Notes: a model not told the origin generated them from the letters alone. 37,725 nt of DNA from Thermoplasmata archaeon (GCA_015520045.1 WAQW01000051.1:1-37725); one strand, 5' to 3'. Shown: positions 24,850 to 33,983, numbered from the stretch's first letter. Numbers and translations are program-made.

Positions 24850-25439
24850 GCTTTTCTGAATCTGGATATTGCTGTTGCATTCCCCGCAATAGCGAAGATG
24901 ATCATGAGAATAACGGAAGGGGTGACCCAAAACCCGAAGATATGAAAGCTGAACGGAACAGAAAACTGGAGCAGTGCGAATATCATCACGAGAACGAGTC
25001 GATCTGCCCTCCCCATTATTCCAGAGTAATCTCTCTTCAGTCCAAGTGCCTGGCTCTGGGTACCCATATAGCTTGTCATGAGAACGCCTTCTATTGCGAA
25101 GAAACCCAGAACGTCTGATCCGTAGGCACTGAGGCTGATGCCCGCGACCAGGGCCACATCAGAAAGCCTGTCGAGAAAATGATCTATCAGATCTCCCCTT
25201 CTGCTCTGTAATTTTCTCCTCCTTGCAACATTGCCGTCAACAGCATCCAGAATACCCGAGAGGATCACCAGAACGAAAGAGAGAAGAAGAAGATAACCAC
25301 CAAAAAAATAGAAGAGCCCGGCAAAAAATGCTGCAACAAACGAAAATAAAGAGAGTATATTTGGATGAATGCCCATAAATGGAGAGGAGATACGGTCAAG
25401 CACTTTCTGAGTCTTGGGCCTCAAGCTGTCCAGAACCAT
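24834..25439 (-). CDS. CDP-alcohol phosphatidyltransferase, archaetidylinositol phosphate synthase type
   Basis: This 201-residue membrane enzyme joins a CDP-archaeol donor to an alcohol, most likely inositol phosphate, in archaeal phospholipid synthesis. The family motif is visible as GILDAVDGNVARRR followed by GDLIDHFLDRLSD, containing all the conserved Asp residues. About six membrane helices surround it. It is the last gene of the operon led by hel308, 16 bases downstream of the kinase gene. Confidence 0.87.
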   Translation of the reverse strand: MVLDSLRPKTQKVLDRISSPFMGIHPNILSLFSFVAAFFAGLFYFFGGYLLLLSFVLVILSGILDAVDGNVARRRKLQSRRGDLIDHFLDRLSDVALVAGISLSAYGSDVLGFFAIEGVLMTSYMGTQSQALGLKRDYSGIMGRADRLVLVMIFALLQFSVPFSFHIFGFWVTPSVILMIIFAIAGNATAISRFRKAYRAL

Positions 25440-25455
25440 GTATCTTCAACACCAC

Positions 25456-25914
25456 TCACAAATTAATACTGTCGGTCCCGCCAACAAATTGGATAATTCT
25501 TTCAACCACCTCATCGGCGCCCATGGAACAGGTATCTATCCGAAGTATCCTCCCGGCGGGAAGCCTGTCAAGGGCTTCAAAATATAGGATGCCCGAAAGT
25601 TGCACATCAACATTTTCATCTATCTTGCTCTTAGGATATCCCCTGGACAGTAACCTTTTCCTGAGATCGATCTCCCCGCACTCCAGAATGATCACCATCC
25701 GGCAATCAAGCAGATGAGCATAGTGGGCTTCAACAGCAAATGCTTCAATCCTCTGACTGTTGAGGCATTCAATATCAACTTCATCACCATGGAGGCAGCC
25801 AGCACTTGCAGCAACGGCGTCAAGATGCTTACAGGAGTAACCCCTATCCGATAGTATATCGCAAATGGTGGTCTTTCCCGTTCCTGGAACACCGCTTATG
25901 CAAACTTTGATCAC
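25456..25914 (-). CDS. AK6/Fap7-like adenylate kinase
   Basis: This nucleotide kinase of 152 residues belongs to the AK6/Fap7 group, which in archaea and eukaryotes acts in small-subunit ribosome maturation with uS11. It has Walker A GVPGTGKTT close to the N-terminus and the lid-like ECGEIDLRKRLLSRGYPKSK with KIDENVDVQ. I choose GTG 25914 rather than the longer frame: GAGGTG lies upstream and the GTGA overlaps the TiaS stop by four bases. A start at 25965 would intrude 55 bases into tiaS. Confidence 0.82.
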   Translation of the reverse strand: MIKVCISGVPGTGKTTICDILSDRGYSCKHLDAVAASAGCLHGDEVDIECLNSQRIEAFAVEAHYAHLLDCRMVIILECGEIDLRKRLLSRGYPKSKIDENVDVQLSGILYFEALDRLPAGRILRIDTCSMGADEVVERIIQFVGGTDSINL

Positions 25915-27194
25915 CGTTTCAACACCTCTCTCGGAAGGGGAGCCGAAAGATGCCTTCGGGCGCATACAGGAACTGTATAGTCACCGGGTGATATCTTTCT
26001 TTCCAGAGGAACGTAAGCTGGCAAATGAGATCTGGAACCGCAGGATCCACAGGTGTAATCAAATGCCCCCCTGGTGTCCATCCTGGATCCGCATTGAGGG
26101 CATACCGGAGGAGTTTTAATGTAGACTTTTGAAGTCGATAAAACCGACAGCTTTTCCACGTTTAACGTTCCCCTTATGTAAGATCCTGAAACGACAACCT
26201 CATCTCCGGGGCACAGTCCTGAGAAGATCCTGCGAAATTCTTTTGTTGGCTCAAAAGCGGCGAGCTTGATGGTTCTGCCAAGGGTAGATAAACTGCTGAA
26301 ATAATGCCCTCCCCGGATATAGTGCGGATTTTCAGATATCACCCCCTGCACGGTGTAGGAGGAAAGATCCCTGAGCTCTCCTGCATACGGTATGAGGTGA
26401 TCATCGGTTGCCTGATTGGTCTTGAACACGAAAACCCTCTGAACCGGCAGGTTAAATCTTTCGTTTATATCCAGAGAGAGGGACAGTAGTTTTTCAGGGT
26501 CGGTCCCCCGTATCCCATAGATGATTGGAGTTCTTGGCGAAGGAAATATTGTTGCTCTCCTGTTTCTGTGGTCCACGTTGTCAAAGGTGAAATCAAATGA
26601 ATCAGCATAATCTGCAATACTGAACATCACATCCCTTGGAACGGGTTCCGGATGAGGATACTGATAGGCGAGAACCTCATATGTTACCCTCTCCGATGGC
26701 CATGATATGGATGCAAACGCACCAATGGTGCCCCTACCGTTCCCCAGGGAAAAAATTCTGGAACTGAATCTGCCTATGTAGTTGTTTGCAAAAATCCTAT
26801 CAACCACACCCTTGACCGCAAGTTCATAAAAGGTGCCACCATCTCTCTCTTGAGCGAGAACCATACCAGGGTTTGTGTTGGCATCTCTGGAAGAATACTT
26901 CTTCACGATCTTCCAAAATTCCAGGATTTTCTTTTCCAGATCCGGTTCCGGTTCTACCACTCCGGCAACAATGGGTTCGCCGTTTACGTATCCGATGGTG
27001 AAACGCTTTCTCCCGCGATCCAGTTGGAGGGACAGGGCTCCGTTTCCACGTGTTCTGAACGGGATATTTGGATTCAGTCTCACCAGGCGAGGGTAATCCT
27101 CCACGTAAGAGGAAAACCGTTCCGCCGCGAGAGTCATGAGATATGTGGTGCACATCCCATCTGGACCATCAGTATCATCTATACCCAAAAACAT
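25911..27194 (-). CDS. tiaS: tRNA(Ile2) 2-agmatinylcytidine synthetase TiaS
   Basis: TiaS attaches agmatine to cytidine-34 of tRNA-Ile2 so that it reads AUA, an archaeal-specific step. The 427-residue protein opens with FLGIDDTDGPDGMCTTYL, the signature of the family. A kinase-like catalytic part follows, then an OB-fold-like segment (GDEVVVSGSYIRGTLNVEKL) and a zinc ribbon with CPQCG and CGSCG near the end. Family members run about 420-460 residues. The ATG follows the uppS stop with no gap, so translation is coupled. Confidence 0.93.
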   Translation of the reverse strand: MFLGIDDTDGPDGMCTTYLMTLAAERFSSYVEDYPRLVRLNPNIPFRTRGNGALSLQLDRGRKRFTIGYVNGEPIVAGVVEPEPDLEKKILEFWKIVKKYSSRDANTNPGMVLAQERDGGTFYELAVKGVVDRIFANNYIGRFSSRIFSLGNGRGTIGAFASISWPSERVTYEVLAYQYPHPEPVPRDVMFSIADYADSFDFTFDNVDHRNRRATIFPSPRTPIIYGIRGTDPEKLLSLSLDINERFNLPVQRVFVFKTNQATDDHLIPYAGELRDLSSYTVQGVISENPHYIRGGHYFSSLSTLGRTIKLAAFEPTKEFRRIFSGLCPGDEVVVSGSYIRGTLNVEKLSVLSTSKVYIKTPPVCPQCGSRMDTRGAFDYTCGSCGSRSHLPAYVPLERKISPGDYTVPVCARRHLSAPLPREVLKR

Positions 27195-27971
27195 TCACTT
27201 ACCAAACCTCCGCTGCCTCTGCTGGTATGAGTATATGGCTCTGAGAAAATCTATCTTTCTCAGCGAGGGCCAGTTTACCTCAGTAAAATAAAGCTCAGAA
27301 TAGGCACCCTGCCACAAAAGAAAGTTCGAAACCCTTTCCTCACCACTTGTTCTCAGTATCAGATCGGGATCAGGAAGGGAAGAATCATAGAGGTAGTCCC
27401 TGAACTTCTCTTCCGTTATGTCATCTACCGTGATCTTTCCGTCCATAACGTCCCTGACCACCTTCTTTATACCGTTGATTATCTCCTCCCTGCCGCCATA
27501 GCCAATGGCGAGGTTTAATCTGAAGTTACTGAACTGTGATGTAAATTTTTCAGTTTTTTTTATTGTCTCCACCAGATAACGTGGCAACCTACCAAATTCC
27601 CCGATAACCTTCACCCGCATACCATTCCTTCGAACTCTTTCATCTACCATAAGATTCTCGAGAGATCTGTTAATAAGCTTGAAGAGGAAATCGACCTCTT
27701 TTTTATTTCTCTTGAAATTCTCCGTAGAAAATCCATACACGGTAACAATCTTTATACCGATATCCATGCACCACTGGAGAACCTCCTCCAGTTTATCCTT
27801 ACCCTTCACGTGGCCATCATTCGGATCCATACCCTTTTGAGCGGCGTAACGTCTGTTCCCATCAGTGATGATGCCGAGGTGTCTTGGCTTCTCACCCTTT
27901 TTGATTTCCTCCAGAAGAAATTTCTCCAGAACCTCTGCGGCAACATCACCAATTTTTTCGGATATGACCAT
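27195..27971 (-). CDS. uppS: cis-Prenyltransferase (undecaprenyl/dolichyl diphosphate synthase family)
   Basis: This 258-residue soluble enzyme extends isoprenyl diphosphates with cis geometry to make the lipid carrier used for glycan assembly. Motifs are HLGIITDGNRRYAAQKG (catalytic Asp in TDGNRR), VTVYGFSTENFKR, LNLAIGYGGREEI and LILRTSGEERVSNFLLWQ with LYFTEVNWP. It sits 25 bases downstream of trm5 in the operon and is directly joined to tiaS. Confidence 0.93.
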   Translation of the reverse strand: MVISEKIGDVAAEVLEKFLLEEIKKGEKPRHLGIITDGNRRYAAQKGMDPNDGHVKGKDKLEEVLQWCMDIGIKIVTVYGFSTENFKRNKKEVDFLFKLINRSLENLMVDERVRRNGMRVKVIGEFGRLPRYLVETIKKTEKFTSQFSNFRLNLAIGYGGREEIINGIKKVVRDVMDGKITVDDITEEKFRDYLYDSSLPDPDLILRTSGEERVSNFLLWQGAYSELYFTEVNWPSLRKIDFLRAIYSYQQRQRRFGK

Positions 27972-27996
27972 TGTACCGCATATCTATTAATTATAT

Positions 27997-28944
27997 TTAG
28001 ATTAATTTGATAAGATCGAGAGAGAACATCATCTCATTCCTGGAATACCCATGAACCTCACGCTTTGATACTATATCAAAACCTTTTGCGCGGAAATCCT
28101 GCATTCTTGCAGCGATCCCTTCATGATCGCAGATCTCGTAATAATTAAGGATTCCACCTCTCCTCAGTGAGCCCCTTGCAAGTTCAACATATCTGGCGGA
28201 TTCGTGAGGAAGGTTCATTATGATCCTATCCGCTTTTGATAATCCTGGCATGGCACGTGAAACATCCTCGTTTATGGCTGTAATGTTACCCTTGAGCCTG
28301 TTAAGCCCCATGTTCTCCTTCAGAAGAGATATGGCGAGAGGATTCTTATCTATTGCCACAATTTTCACAGAGTGCATACGCGCGATGAGAATGGAGAAAG
28401 GACCCACTCCCGAGAACATATCAATGATATATTCACCTTCCTTAACGGATCTTGCAACCCTCATCCTTTCGGTCGCAAGGCGTGGAGAAAAATAGACACC
28501 GGAAAGATCAACACGCAAAACGATCCCGTTCTCCCTGTGCAGGGTGGTGGTATCATCAACACCGGCCAGCAGCTTCATATTACGTATCCTCAGGTCACCT
28601 GAGATTCCGGTATCAAGGTATACTGATCTGATATGGCCATTCGTGCTTATGATGTTTCTTGCAAGAAGCTTGACATTTCGCCCTATGTTTTTGTGGAAAA
28701 CCGCGATGCTGCCAATAGTATCGTAAGAGCCTCTGATCTTAGAAGGATACTTCCATAGTTCATTCCTGACCCCCTCGAGGCCGATGATTTCCATGCCATC
28801 TCTACTCACACGTTCCTTCAACGGGATATATACAAAATCTTTATCGCTGAATATTTTGTAAGAGTAGTCAATCGCACCGAGCGACCTCAGCGAATCTATG
28901 GTCTTCTGGGCCTCTATCTTCGAAACTCGCCCATGCAGTTTCAT
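27997..28944 (-). CDS. tRNA (guanine37-N1)-methyltransferase Trm5
   Basis: This 315-residue methyltransferase is expected to make m1G37 in tRNA. It has the SAM-binding core GEYIIDMFSGVGPFSILIAR, then IVAIDKNPLAISLLKENMGL, and the substrate motif NLPHESARYV. The N-terminal half is the smaller Trm5-specific domain. Taw2, which makes wyosine precursors, is a close relative and cannot be ruled out by eye. Its ATG overlaps the hel308 stop by four bases. Confidence 0.85.
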   Translation of the reverse strand: MKLHGRVSKIEAQKTIDSLRSLGAIDYSYKIFSDKDFVYIPLKERVSRDGMEIIGLEGVRNELWKYPSKIRGSYDTIGSIAVFHKNIGRNVKLLARNIISTNGHIRSVYLDTGISGDLRIRNMKLLAGVDDTTTLHRENGIVLRVDLSGVYFSPRLATERMRVARSVKEGEYIIDMFSGVGPFSILIARMHSVKIVAIDKNPLAISLLKENMGLNRLKGNITAINEDVSRAMPGLSKADRIIMNLPHESARYVELARGSLRRGGILNYYEICDHEGIAARMQDFRAKGFDIVSKREVHGYSRNEMMFSLDLIKLI

Positions 28945-30998
28945 GAGAACCCCTCCATCTGCTTCTTCGCCGTCATTATTATACTCTTTGCCAACCTTTG
29001 TGAGAATCCATATATGGAGGATATTGAAGCCTCTGAAGCGTTTGCTATGGATTCGATGCTTCTGAACCCGTTCTCATAAAGCCTTCTTGCCCTCACACGC
29101 CCGATTCCACGAATGAGTGTAAGTGCGATCACGTCTTCCCTCACTCCTTCCTTTATTCTGAAATTGAGATTCTCAAGCTGCAAATGTACCTCAGGCTTGA
29201 ACTTCCTTGATAACCTTGAGAGAGAATAGGATATCCAATCGGCGGAAGATGTTCTGCTCTGCAGGTCTCCGTAGCCTATTGCGTACTTATGCTCAATCAC
29301 CCTGAGAGGGACCTCATTTATCCAGTCGTGGAGCACGACAGCAGTCTTTGCGGCATTAAGGTCTTCATCGGTCTCTATCTCCTCATCTATATTCATTAAG
29401 AATGCATTAACAGAAGCATAGTCGCTCTTCCTGTAGGGAATCGGCAGCATATCCGGGACCTTACATATATGGAAGAGAGCGGAATCTACAGAGTATCTTT
29501 TGTTCAGGAATTCCCTGAGAATCAGGGATGTTACTGGATCTATATAGAGCTCGCTGGTAAGTTTCCCAAATTGAGTTGCAACCAACCGTTCTCCTCTTTG
29601 CCTGACAAACTCATTATCGATCAGAAACTCAATGGTCTCACCGATATTATCAGAGAAGAAGCGGGGGCCGTGCTGGAGTGCATAGAAGGTGCCTGACAGG
29701 AATTTAAGAATCTCATCAGAATTCCTTGCAATCTCCGTTGATATGAGGGAAAGTACCATTTTCCTGAGAAAAGATGGTGAGCCGATCATGGACATTATGG
29801 GGTGTGGAGGCGAGTAGAGTACCTCTTCTGCAATCTCACGGGATCTCTCGCTTGAGGCGTATATCAGCGCGTAGCCCTTTGTGTCGAAACCCGGTCTACC
29901 TGCCCTTCCAACCATCTGATTTATTTCAATGTCTGGTATGAAATGAGAGTAGCCCCCACTGTATCTCGTAATGTCTCTGACCACCACAAGTCTAGCTGGA
30001 AGATTTACTCCCGAGGCCAGGGTGGGAGTTGCAAAAAGGATCTTTATCTTCCCCTCCACGAAGAGGCTCTCGATAAGGTTCCTCTGCTTCCCTGAAAGGC
30101 CAGCGTGGTGGAATGAAACTCCTCTGGATATTACACGGTTTAGAACCTCATCGTAAATATCCTGTTCCTCCAGTTCCTTTGTAGAAATTTTACTGCCACC
30201 AAAATTGAGCTTCCCCGCATAGCTCTTTGAGAATTCCTCAGCTCTGCGGCGAGAATTCACAAAGATTAAAGCCTGCCCCCCCTCTTTGATGTGGCGAACT
30301 GAAATACCCAGAACAGGATCCGTTTCAGAGAATTCCTCGACACTGCCATCATCGTATTCTATCCCCTTTCCGTGGATTATGCCGCGAACGAGCGGAACCG
30401 GCCTGAAGTCGCTAACCACCGAAACTCCCCCAATCCATCTGGCAAACTGCTCATGGTTGGGCAGTGTGGCAGATAGGCAGAGCAATGTTGCATCAGGATT
30501 TACGTGCTTTACCGTTGTTATCAGGAATTCCATCACCGGTCCACGATTCTCGCTTCCTATGAGATGGGTTTCATCGAACACGACAAGGCCAACATCCAGG
30601 AGAGCAAACGGATCGTGCCTGATCATGGAGTCTACCTTCTCTGATGTGGCGATCAGCACATCCGATCTTCTGATTATGTCAAAACCCTCATCGTAATCTC
30701 CCGAGGCAACTCTTACCCTCAAACCATAAGCGCTTAGTTTCTTCAGTTCGTTGTATTTTTCACTGGCCAAGGCTTTCAGTGGAACCACATAAATACTCTT
30801 CCGGCCAGAAAGGAAGGTATCAAATATTGTGACGTAAGCTATGAGTGTTTTTCCTGCCGCTGTGGGAACGCTCACCACAACATTCTTTCCTTTTCGTATA
30901 GCTTCTATTGCCTCAATCTGGTGCTGGTAAAGGTCAAGATCTTTATTGGCATATATGGAAAGAAATTCAGGGGGGAGCCCGAGGGAACTTAACTTCAT
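28941..30998 (-). CDS. hel308: DNA repair helicase Hel308 (Hjm), Ski2-like
   Basis: This 685-residue SF2 helicase unwinds stalled replication forks. Motif I is PTAAGKTLIAY, motif II VVFDETHLIG, motif III LSATLPN and motif VI QMVGRAGRPGF. The C-terminus has the winged-helix, ratchet and helix-hairpin-helix elements (LTLIRGIGRVRARRLYENG). The order and length match archaeal Hel308. It is the first gene of the operon, starting at ATG 30998 about 24 bases from the shared TATA element, and is probably leaderless. Confidence 0.93.
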   Translation of the reverse strand: MKLSSLGLPPEFLSIYANKDLDLYQHQIEAIEAIRKGKNVVVSVPTAAGKTLIAYVTIFDTFLSGRKSIYVVPLKALASEKYNELKKLSAYGLRVRVASGDYDEGFDIIRRSDVLIATSEKVDSMIRHDPFALLDVGLVVFDETHLIGSENRGPVMEFLITTVKHVNPDATLLCLSATLPNHEQFARWIGGVSVVSDFRPVPLVRGIIHGKGIEYDDGSVEEFSETDPVLGISVRHIKEGGQALIFVNSRRRAEEFSKSYAGKLNFGGSKISTKELEEQDIYDEVLNRVISRGVSFHHAGLSGKQRNLIESLFVEGKIKILFATPTLASGVNLPARLVVVRDITRYSGGYSHFIPDIEINQMVGRAGRPGFDTKGYALIYASSERSREIAEEVLYSPPHPIMSMIGSPSFLRKMVLSLISTEIARNSDEILKFLSGTFYALQHGPRFFSDNIGETIEFLIDNEFVRQRGERLVATQFGKLTSELYIDPVTSLILREFLNKRYSVDSALFHICKVPDMLPIPYRKSDYASVNAFLMNIDEEIETDEDLNAAKTAVVLHDWINEVPLRVIEHKYAIGYGDLQSRTSSADWISYSLSRLSRKFKPEVHLQLENLNFRIKEGVREDVIALTLIRGIGRVRARRLYENGFRSIESIANASEASISSIYGFSQRLAKSIIMTAKKQMEGFS

Positions 30999-31015
30999 CT
31001 GTACCCGATAGCATG

Positions 31016-31029
31016 TTATTTTATAAGTA
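31016..31029. promoter_or_regulatory. Shared divergent TATA element between hel308 and the RibD-like gene
   Basis: The 43-bp gap contains TTATTTTATAAGTA. TTATAA is self-complementary, so a TATA box is readable on both strands. The element's centre is about 24 bases from ATG 30998 and 20 bases from ATG 31042, the spacing expected of leaderless archaeal promoters in both directions. Confidence 0.5.
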
Positions 31030-31041
31030 TTGAAACATTAC

Positions 31042-31698
31042 ATGGAAAAACAGGTCGTTACGATGAGCAAGGGTGTTCACATTATAGCAAACGTTGCCCA
31101 GAGCTTAAACGGGGTGATTTCTGGAGATTCTCCCAGACGGGTGATCATCTCGAACCGTGAAGATCTGGAGAGGGTTCACAGGTTGAGAGCACAATCCGAT
31201 GCTATCATTGTTGGAGCAAATACTGTTAAAAGTGATAATCCAGATTTAAAGGTCAACCGAACCTACTTTAACTCCTCATCCCAACCTGTAAGAATTATTC
31301 TGGACGGAAAACTAACAATACCGGATGATAGCAAGGTTCTAGATGGCTCATCAAAGACGCTTGTCTTCACGGCCAACAGAGAAAGAAAAATAAAGGGAGC
31401 TGAAACCATTCTCTCCGAATATGATAGGATTCCTATCGATTTCATTGTTGAGGAACTTGCGAAGCGCAGTATCAAGAATGTGTTGATAGAAGGTGGTGCT
31501 TACACCATCAACACATTCCTTCAAGAGGGAGTTGTTGATGAGTTCTATCTGTTCATAGGCAACGTTATACTCCCAGAGAATGGCATTCACCTTTTCAGGT
31601 CCACAGAACAGATAAGAAATGTTATTCTCAACCGAAGCATATTGGGAGATGGCTTACTGCTGAGCCTGGATGCCAGGAAAATTGGTGAGGAAAAATGA
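31042..31698 (+). CDS. RibD-type diaminohydroxyphosphoribosylaminopyrimidine reductase (archaeal RIB7-like)
   Basis: The product belongs to the RibD C-terminal, DHFR-fold family that makes 2,5-diamino-6-ribitylamino-pyrimidinone 5'-phosphate in archaeal riboflavin/F420 synthesis. The motifs are HIIANVAQSLNGVISGDSPR, IIVGANTVKSDNPDLKVN and VLIEGGAYTINTFLQEGVVD. I choose ATG 31042 (218 residues) from the TATA position; TTG 31030 is too close to the promoter, and ATG 31063 is a possible alternative. The 3' end overlaps the adenosylhomocysteinase start (ATGA). Confidence 0.85.
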   Translation: MEKQVVTMSKGVHIIANVAQSLNGVISGDSPRRVIISNREDLERVHRLRAQSDAIIVGANTVKSDNPDLKVNRTYFNSSSQPVRIILDGKLTIPDDSKVLDGSSKTLVFTANRERKIKGAETILSEYDRIPIDFIVEELAKRSIKNVLIEGGAYTINTFLQEGVVDEFYLFIGNVILPENGIHLFRSTEQIRNVILNRSILGDGLLLSLDARKIGEEK

Positions 31699-32924
31699 GT
31701 GAAACAGGATATCTAAGATTAGAATGGGCAAGGAACCACATGGATGTCATGAGCAAAGTAAGGGAGCGCTTTACCGAGAAGAAACCTCTCAGAGGACAGA
31801 AGATAAGCATGGCTCTTCATGTTGAGGCAAAAACGGGCATATTTGCCCTTCTCCTGAGGGAGGGTGGCGCAGACGTCAGGTTAGCCTCTTGCAATCCCTT
31901 GAGTTCAGACAACGATGTCGTTGATTCCCTAAAGAAGGATTACAATCTCCCGGTTTTTGCCAGAAAAGGGGAGTCAAGAGATGAGTACTACGAACATCTA
32001 AACAAAGTGCTGGATCAGAAGCCAACGATTATCATTGATGATGGTGGTGATCTGGTTAAGCTCATTCACGAAGAGCGCAGGGACCTTATTGACGGAATAA
32101 TAGGTGGAAACGAAGAAACAACAACAGGAGTTGTAAGGCTGAAGGCCATGGATAAAGCTGGAGCCCTGAAGTTCCCCATGTTCAATGTTAATGATGCCAA
32201 GATGAAACACTTTTTCGACAACAGATACGGAACCGGCCAGAGTACCCTTGATGGTTTTATGCATGCAACAAATCTTGTGATAGCGGGAAAAAAAGTGCTC
32301 GTCGCGGGGTATGGTTTTTGCGGCAGAGGCATAGCGATGAGAATGAAGGGCATGGGAGCAAATGTTACGGTTACAGAAGTGGATCCTGTGAAAGCAATTG
32401 AGGCTGCCATGGACGGTTACCGCGTTGATAAGCTGAACCGCGCAATACGAGAATCTGACATAGTTATCACGGCGACGGGTATGAAAAATGTCGTTTCGTA
32501 TCAGGATTTCACAGTAGCAAAAAAGGGGGTTGTTGTTGCAAACGCTGGCCACTTCAATAATGAACTGGACGTTGATTCTCTGGAGAAGAATTCCATATCT
32601 AAAAAGCAGGTCAGGGATAACGTTACCGAATACAAGCTTGACAATGGGAACATAATAAACCTCATCTCGGATGGAAGGCTTGTCAACCTCGCATCCGGGC
32701 AGGGACACCCAGTCGAGATAATGGATATGAGCTTCTCCATACAGGCACTGGTTGCAGAATACCTTGCCAAAAATCACGAAACACTGGAAAACAGACTGTA
32801 TCCAGTTCCACAGCAGATAGATGAGGAAGTTGCCAGAATTAAACTCGAAACCATGGGTATTCAGATTGATAGGTTAAGCGATGAGCAGCTAAAATATCTC
32901 GAAACCTGGAGCGAAGGTACGTAA
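31695..32924 (+). CDS. ahcY: Adenosylhomocysteinase
   Basis: This 409-residue enzyme cleaves S-adenosylhomocysteine, the by-product of SAM-dependent methylation, to adenosine and homocysteine. The N-terminal substrate region contains SMALHVEAKTGIFALLLREG and NEETTTGVVRLKAM. The NAD-binding core is VAGYGFCGRGIAMRMKG. The C-terminal portion holds GHFNNELDVDSLE and LASGQGHPVEIMDMSFS. This is the archaeal length, without the bacterial insertion. It is coupled by a 4-base overlap to the upstream gene. Confidence 0.95.
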   Translation: MSETGYLRLEWARNHMDVMSKVRERFTEKKPLRGQKISMALHVEAKTGIFALLLREGGADVRLASCNPLSSDNDVVDSLKKDYNLPVFARKGESRDEYYEHLNKVLDQKPTIIIDDGGDLVKLIHEERRDLIDGIIGGNEETTTGVVRLKAMDKAGALKFPMFNVNDAKMKHFFDNRYGTGQSTLDGFMHATNLVIAGKKVLVAGYGFCGRGIAMRMKGMGANVTVTEVDPVKAIEAAMDGYRVDKLNRAIRESDIVITATGMKNVVSYQDFTVAKKGVVVANAGHFNNELDVDSLEKNSISKKQVRDNVTEYKLDNGNIINLISDGRLVNLASGQGHPVEIMDMSFSIQALVAEYLAKNHETLENRLYPVPQQIDEEVARIKLETMGIQIDRLSDEQLKYLETWSEGT

Positions 32925-32974
32925 TGTCTGTGCAAATTTAATTATAAACTTAGTATTACCTAAAAGCATCATAT

Positions 32975-33048
32975 GCCGCCGTAGCTCAGCCTGGCAGAGC
33001 GCGTGCTTGGTAAGCACGAGGTCGCGGGATCGAATCCCGTCGGCGGCT
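32975..33048 (+). tRNA. tRNA-Thr (anticodon GGT)
   Basis: The cloverleaf is complete: acceptor GCCGCCG pairs with CGGCGGC, the anticodon stem CGTGC/GCACG encloses TTGGTAA with GGT at 34-36, and the T arm is GCGGG ATCGAAT CCCGT. It has no intron and no encoded CCA. A TTATAAAC element near 32943-32950 is at the right distance for a promoter, and a short T run follows the 3' end. Confidence 0.95.
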
Positions 33049-33127
33049 TTTACTATGATCGAGGGTATTCAATTACCGGATCTATCGTTCCATGATAAAT
33101 TGTGGGAAATAGCTTCTCTCCACTGTA

Positions 33128-33274
33128 TTACTGCCTGATTTTCCCTCTATTTTCCATGATCTCCATATGCCGCGCTATCCTGTCGAGGAATCCTGCCCTC
33201 ATAAGGTTGTAGCAAATTTCTGTGAAACGTGTTCTAAACCTTATCTCTGTATTGTTGTTAACGTGGTCTGTTAT
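33128..33274 (-). pseudogene. C-terminal coding remnant of unknown origin
   Basis: Between the tRNA and the surface-protein gene the minus strand stays open for about 48 codons with protein-like content, including TEIRFRTRFTEICYNLMRAG and FLDRIARHMEIMENRGK, ending at a TAA at 33128-33130. A TAG precedes the stretch and there is no start codon inside the frame. I read it as the surviving tail of a lost gene, possibly a mobile-element protein. The remaining bases of 33049-33367 show nothing else. Confidence 0.35.
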
Positions 33275-33367
33275 CTACAGCACACCCACGCTTCCTGAGT
33301 ATGGGTTTATGAAACATATTTCCGTAATGTCTTCAGGAATCCTTACAAATTATCGTTTATGCATCTG

Positions 33368-33979
33368 CTACTTTTTACGTAAACCTCTGTTGAATTTTCC
33401 CAGTTCAAGTACTGATATGGCAATAACGACTGCTAGAACAAAAATTGAAGAAACAAATGGATAAATGTATATGGTAGACTGTGGTTTGTTAAGTATAGTG
33501 ATGAATGTACCTGAGACATTTTTTGACAGCTGATAACCTTGCGCCGCGGTCATACCTTTCTTTCCTGTGTAGATATTTAAGAAGAAAAATGCTGTTACAT
33601 TGTAGAAGCCGGGCTTAAGTCCAAGTTTAACTGTGCCAGAGCTTCCATAACTTAAGTTATTTATTGATATGTTGAAACTGGATGAACCGGAGTCAAAATA
33701 TATGACGTATTCCGTACTTACGGGTTGAATTGTACCATTAACCCTCACGCCATCATAATATGATAACTCACCTCCGTTGCCGTATGAAGTGATCTCCAGT
33801 GAGTTAGGGAAAGTCACAATGCCTATACTGGAGGAAGTATTATTATAAAATTGAAAAGCGACTTCCGTTTTTACATTTAATATTTGATTTTGCGAGCTTG
33901 AATAGTGCCAGACACCTGAGAATATCACCAAGAATACTACGGAAATAATTGCCAGCCTTAAAAACTGCTTCCAGATCAC
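33368..33979 (-). CDS. Membrane-anchored surface protein of the second ABC cluster
   Basis: This 203-residue protein has an N-terminal helix (about 7-25), an outer domain of about 130 residues with many N-glycosylation sequons (NNTSS, NISINNLS, NVSG), and a C-terminal helix (about 172-190) with a basic tail (KFNRGLRKK). The architecture repeats that of the 289-residue protein earlier in the cluster. The GTG start at 33979 lies four bases after the permease stop, so it is likely translated with it. The function is unknown. Confidence 0.7.
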   Translation of the reverse strand: MIWKQFLRLAIISVVFLVIFSGVWHYSSSQNQILNVKTEVAFQFYNNTSSSIGIVTFPNSLEITSYGNGGELSYYDGVRVNGTIQPVSTEYVIYFDSGSSSFNISINNLSYGSSGTVKLGLKPGFYNVTAFFFLNIYTGKKGMTAAQGYQLSKNVSGTFITILNKPQSTIYIYPFVSSIFVLAVVIAISVLELGKFNRGLRKK

Positions 33980-33983
33980 GATA

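Noticed and set aside
31998-32777. 259-codon antisense open frame
   Set aside because: It lies fully opposite the adenosylhomocysteinase gene and its translation is rich in Cys, His and Asn with no family pattern.
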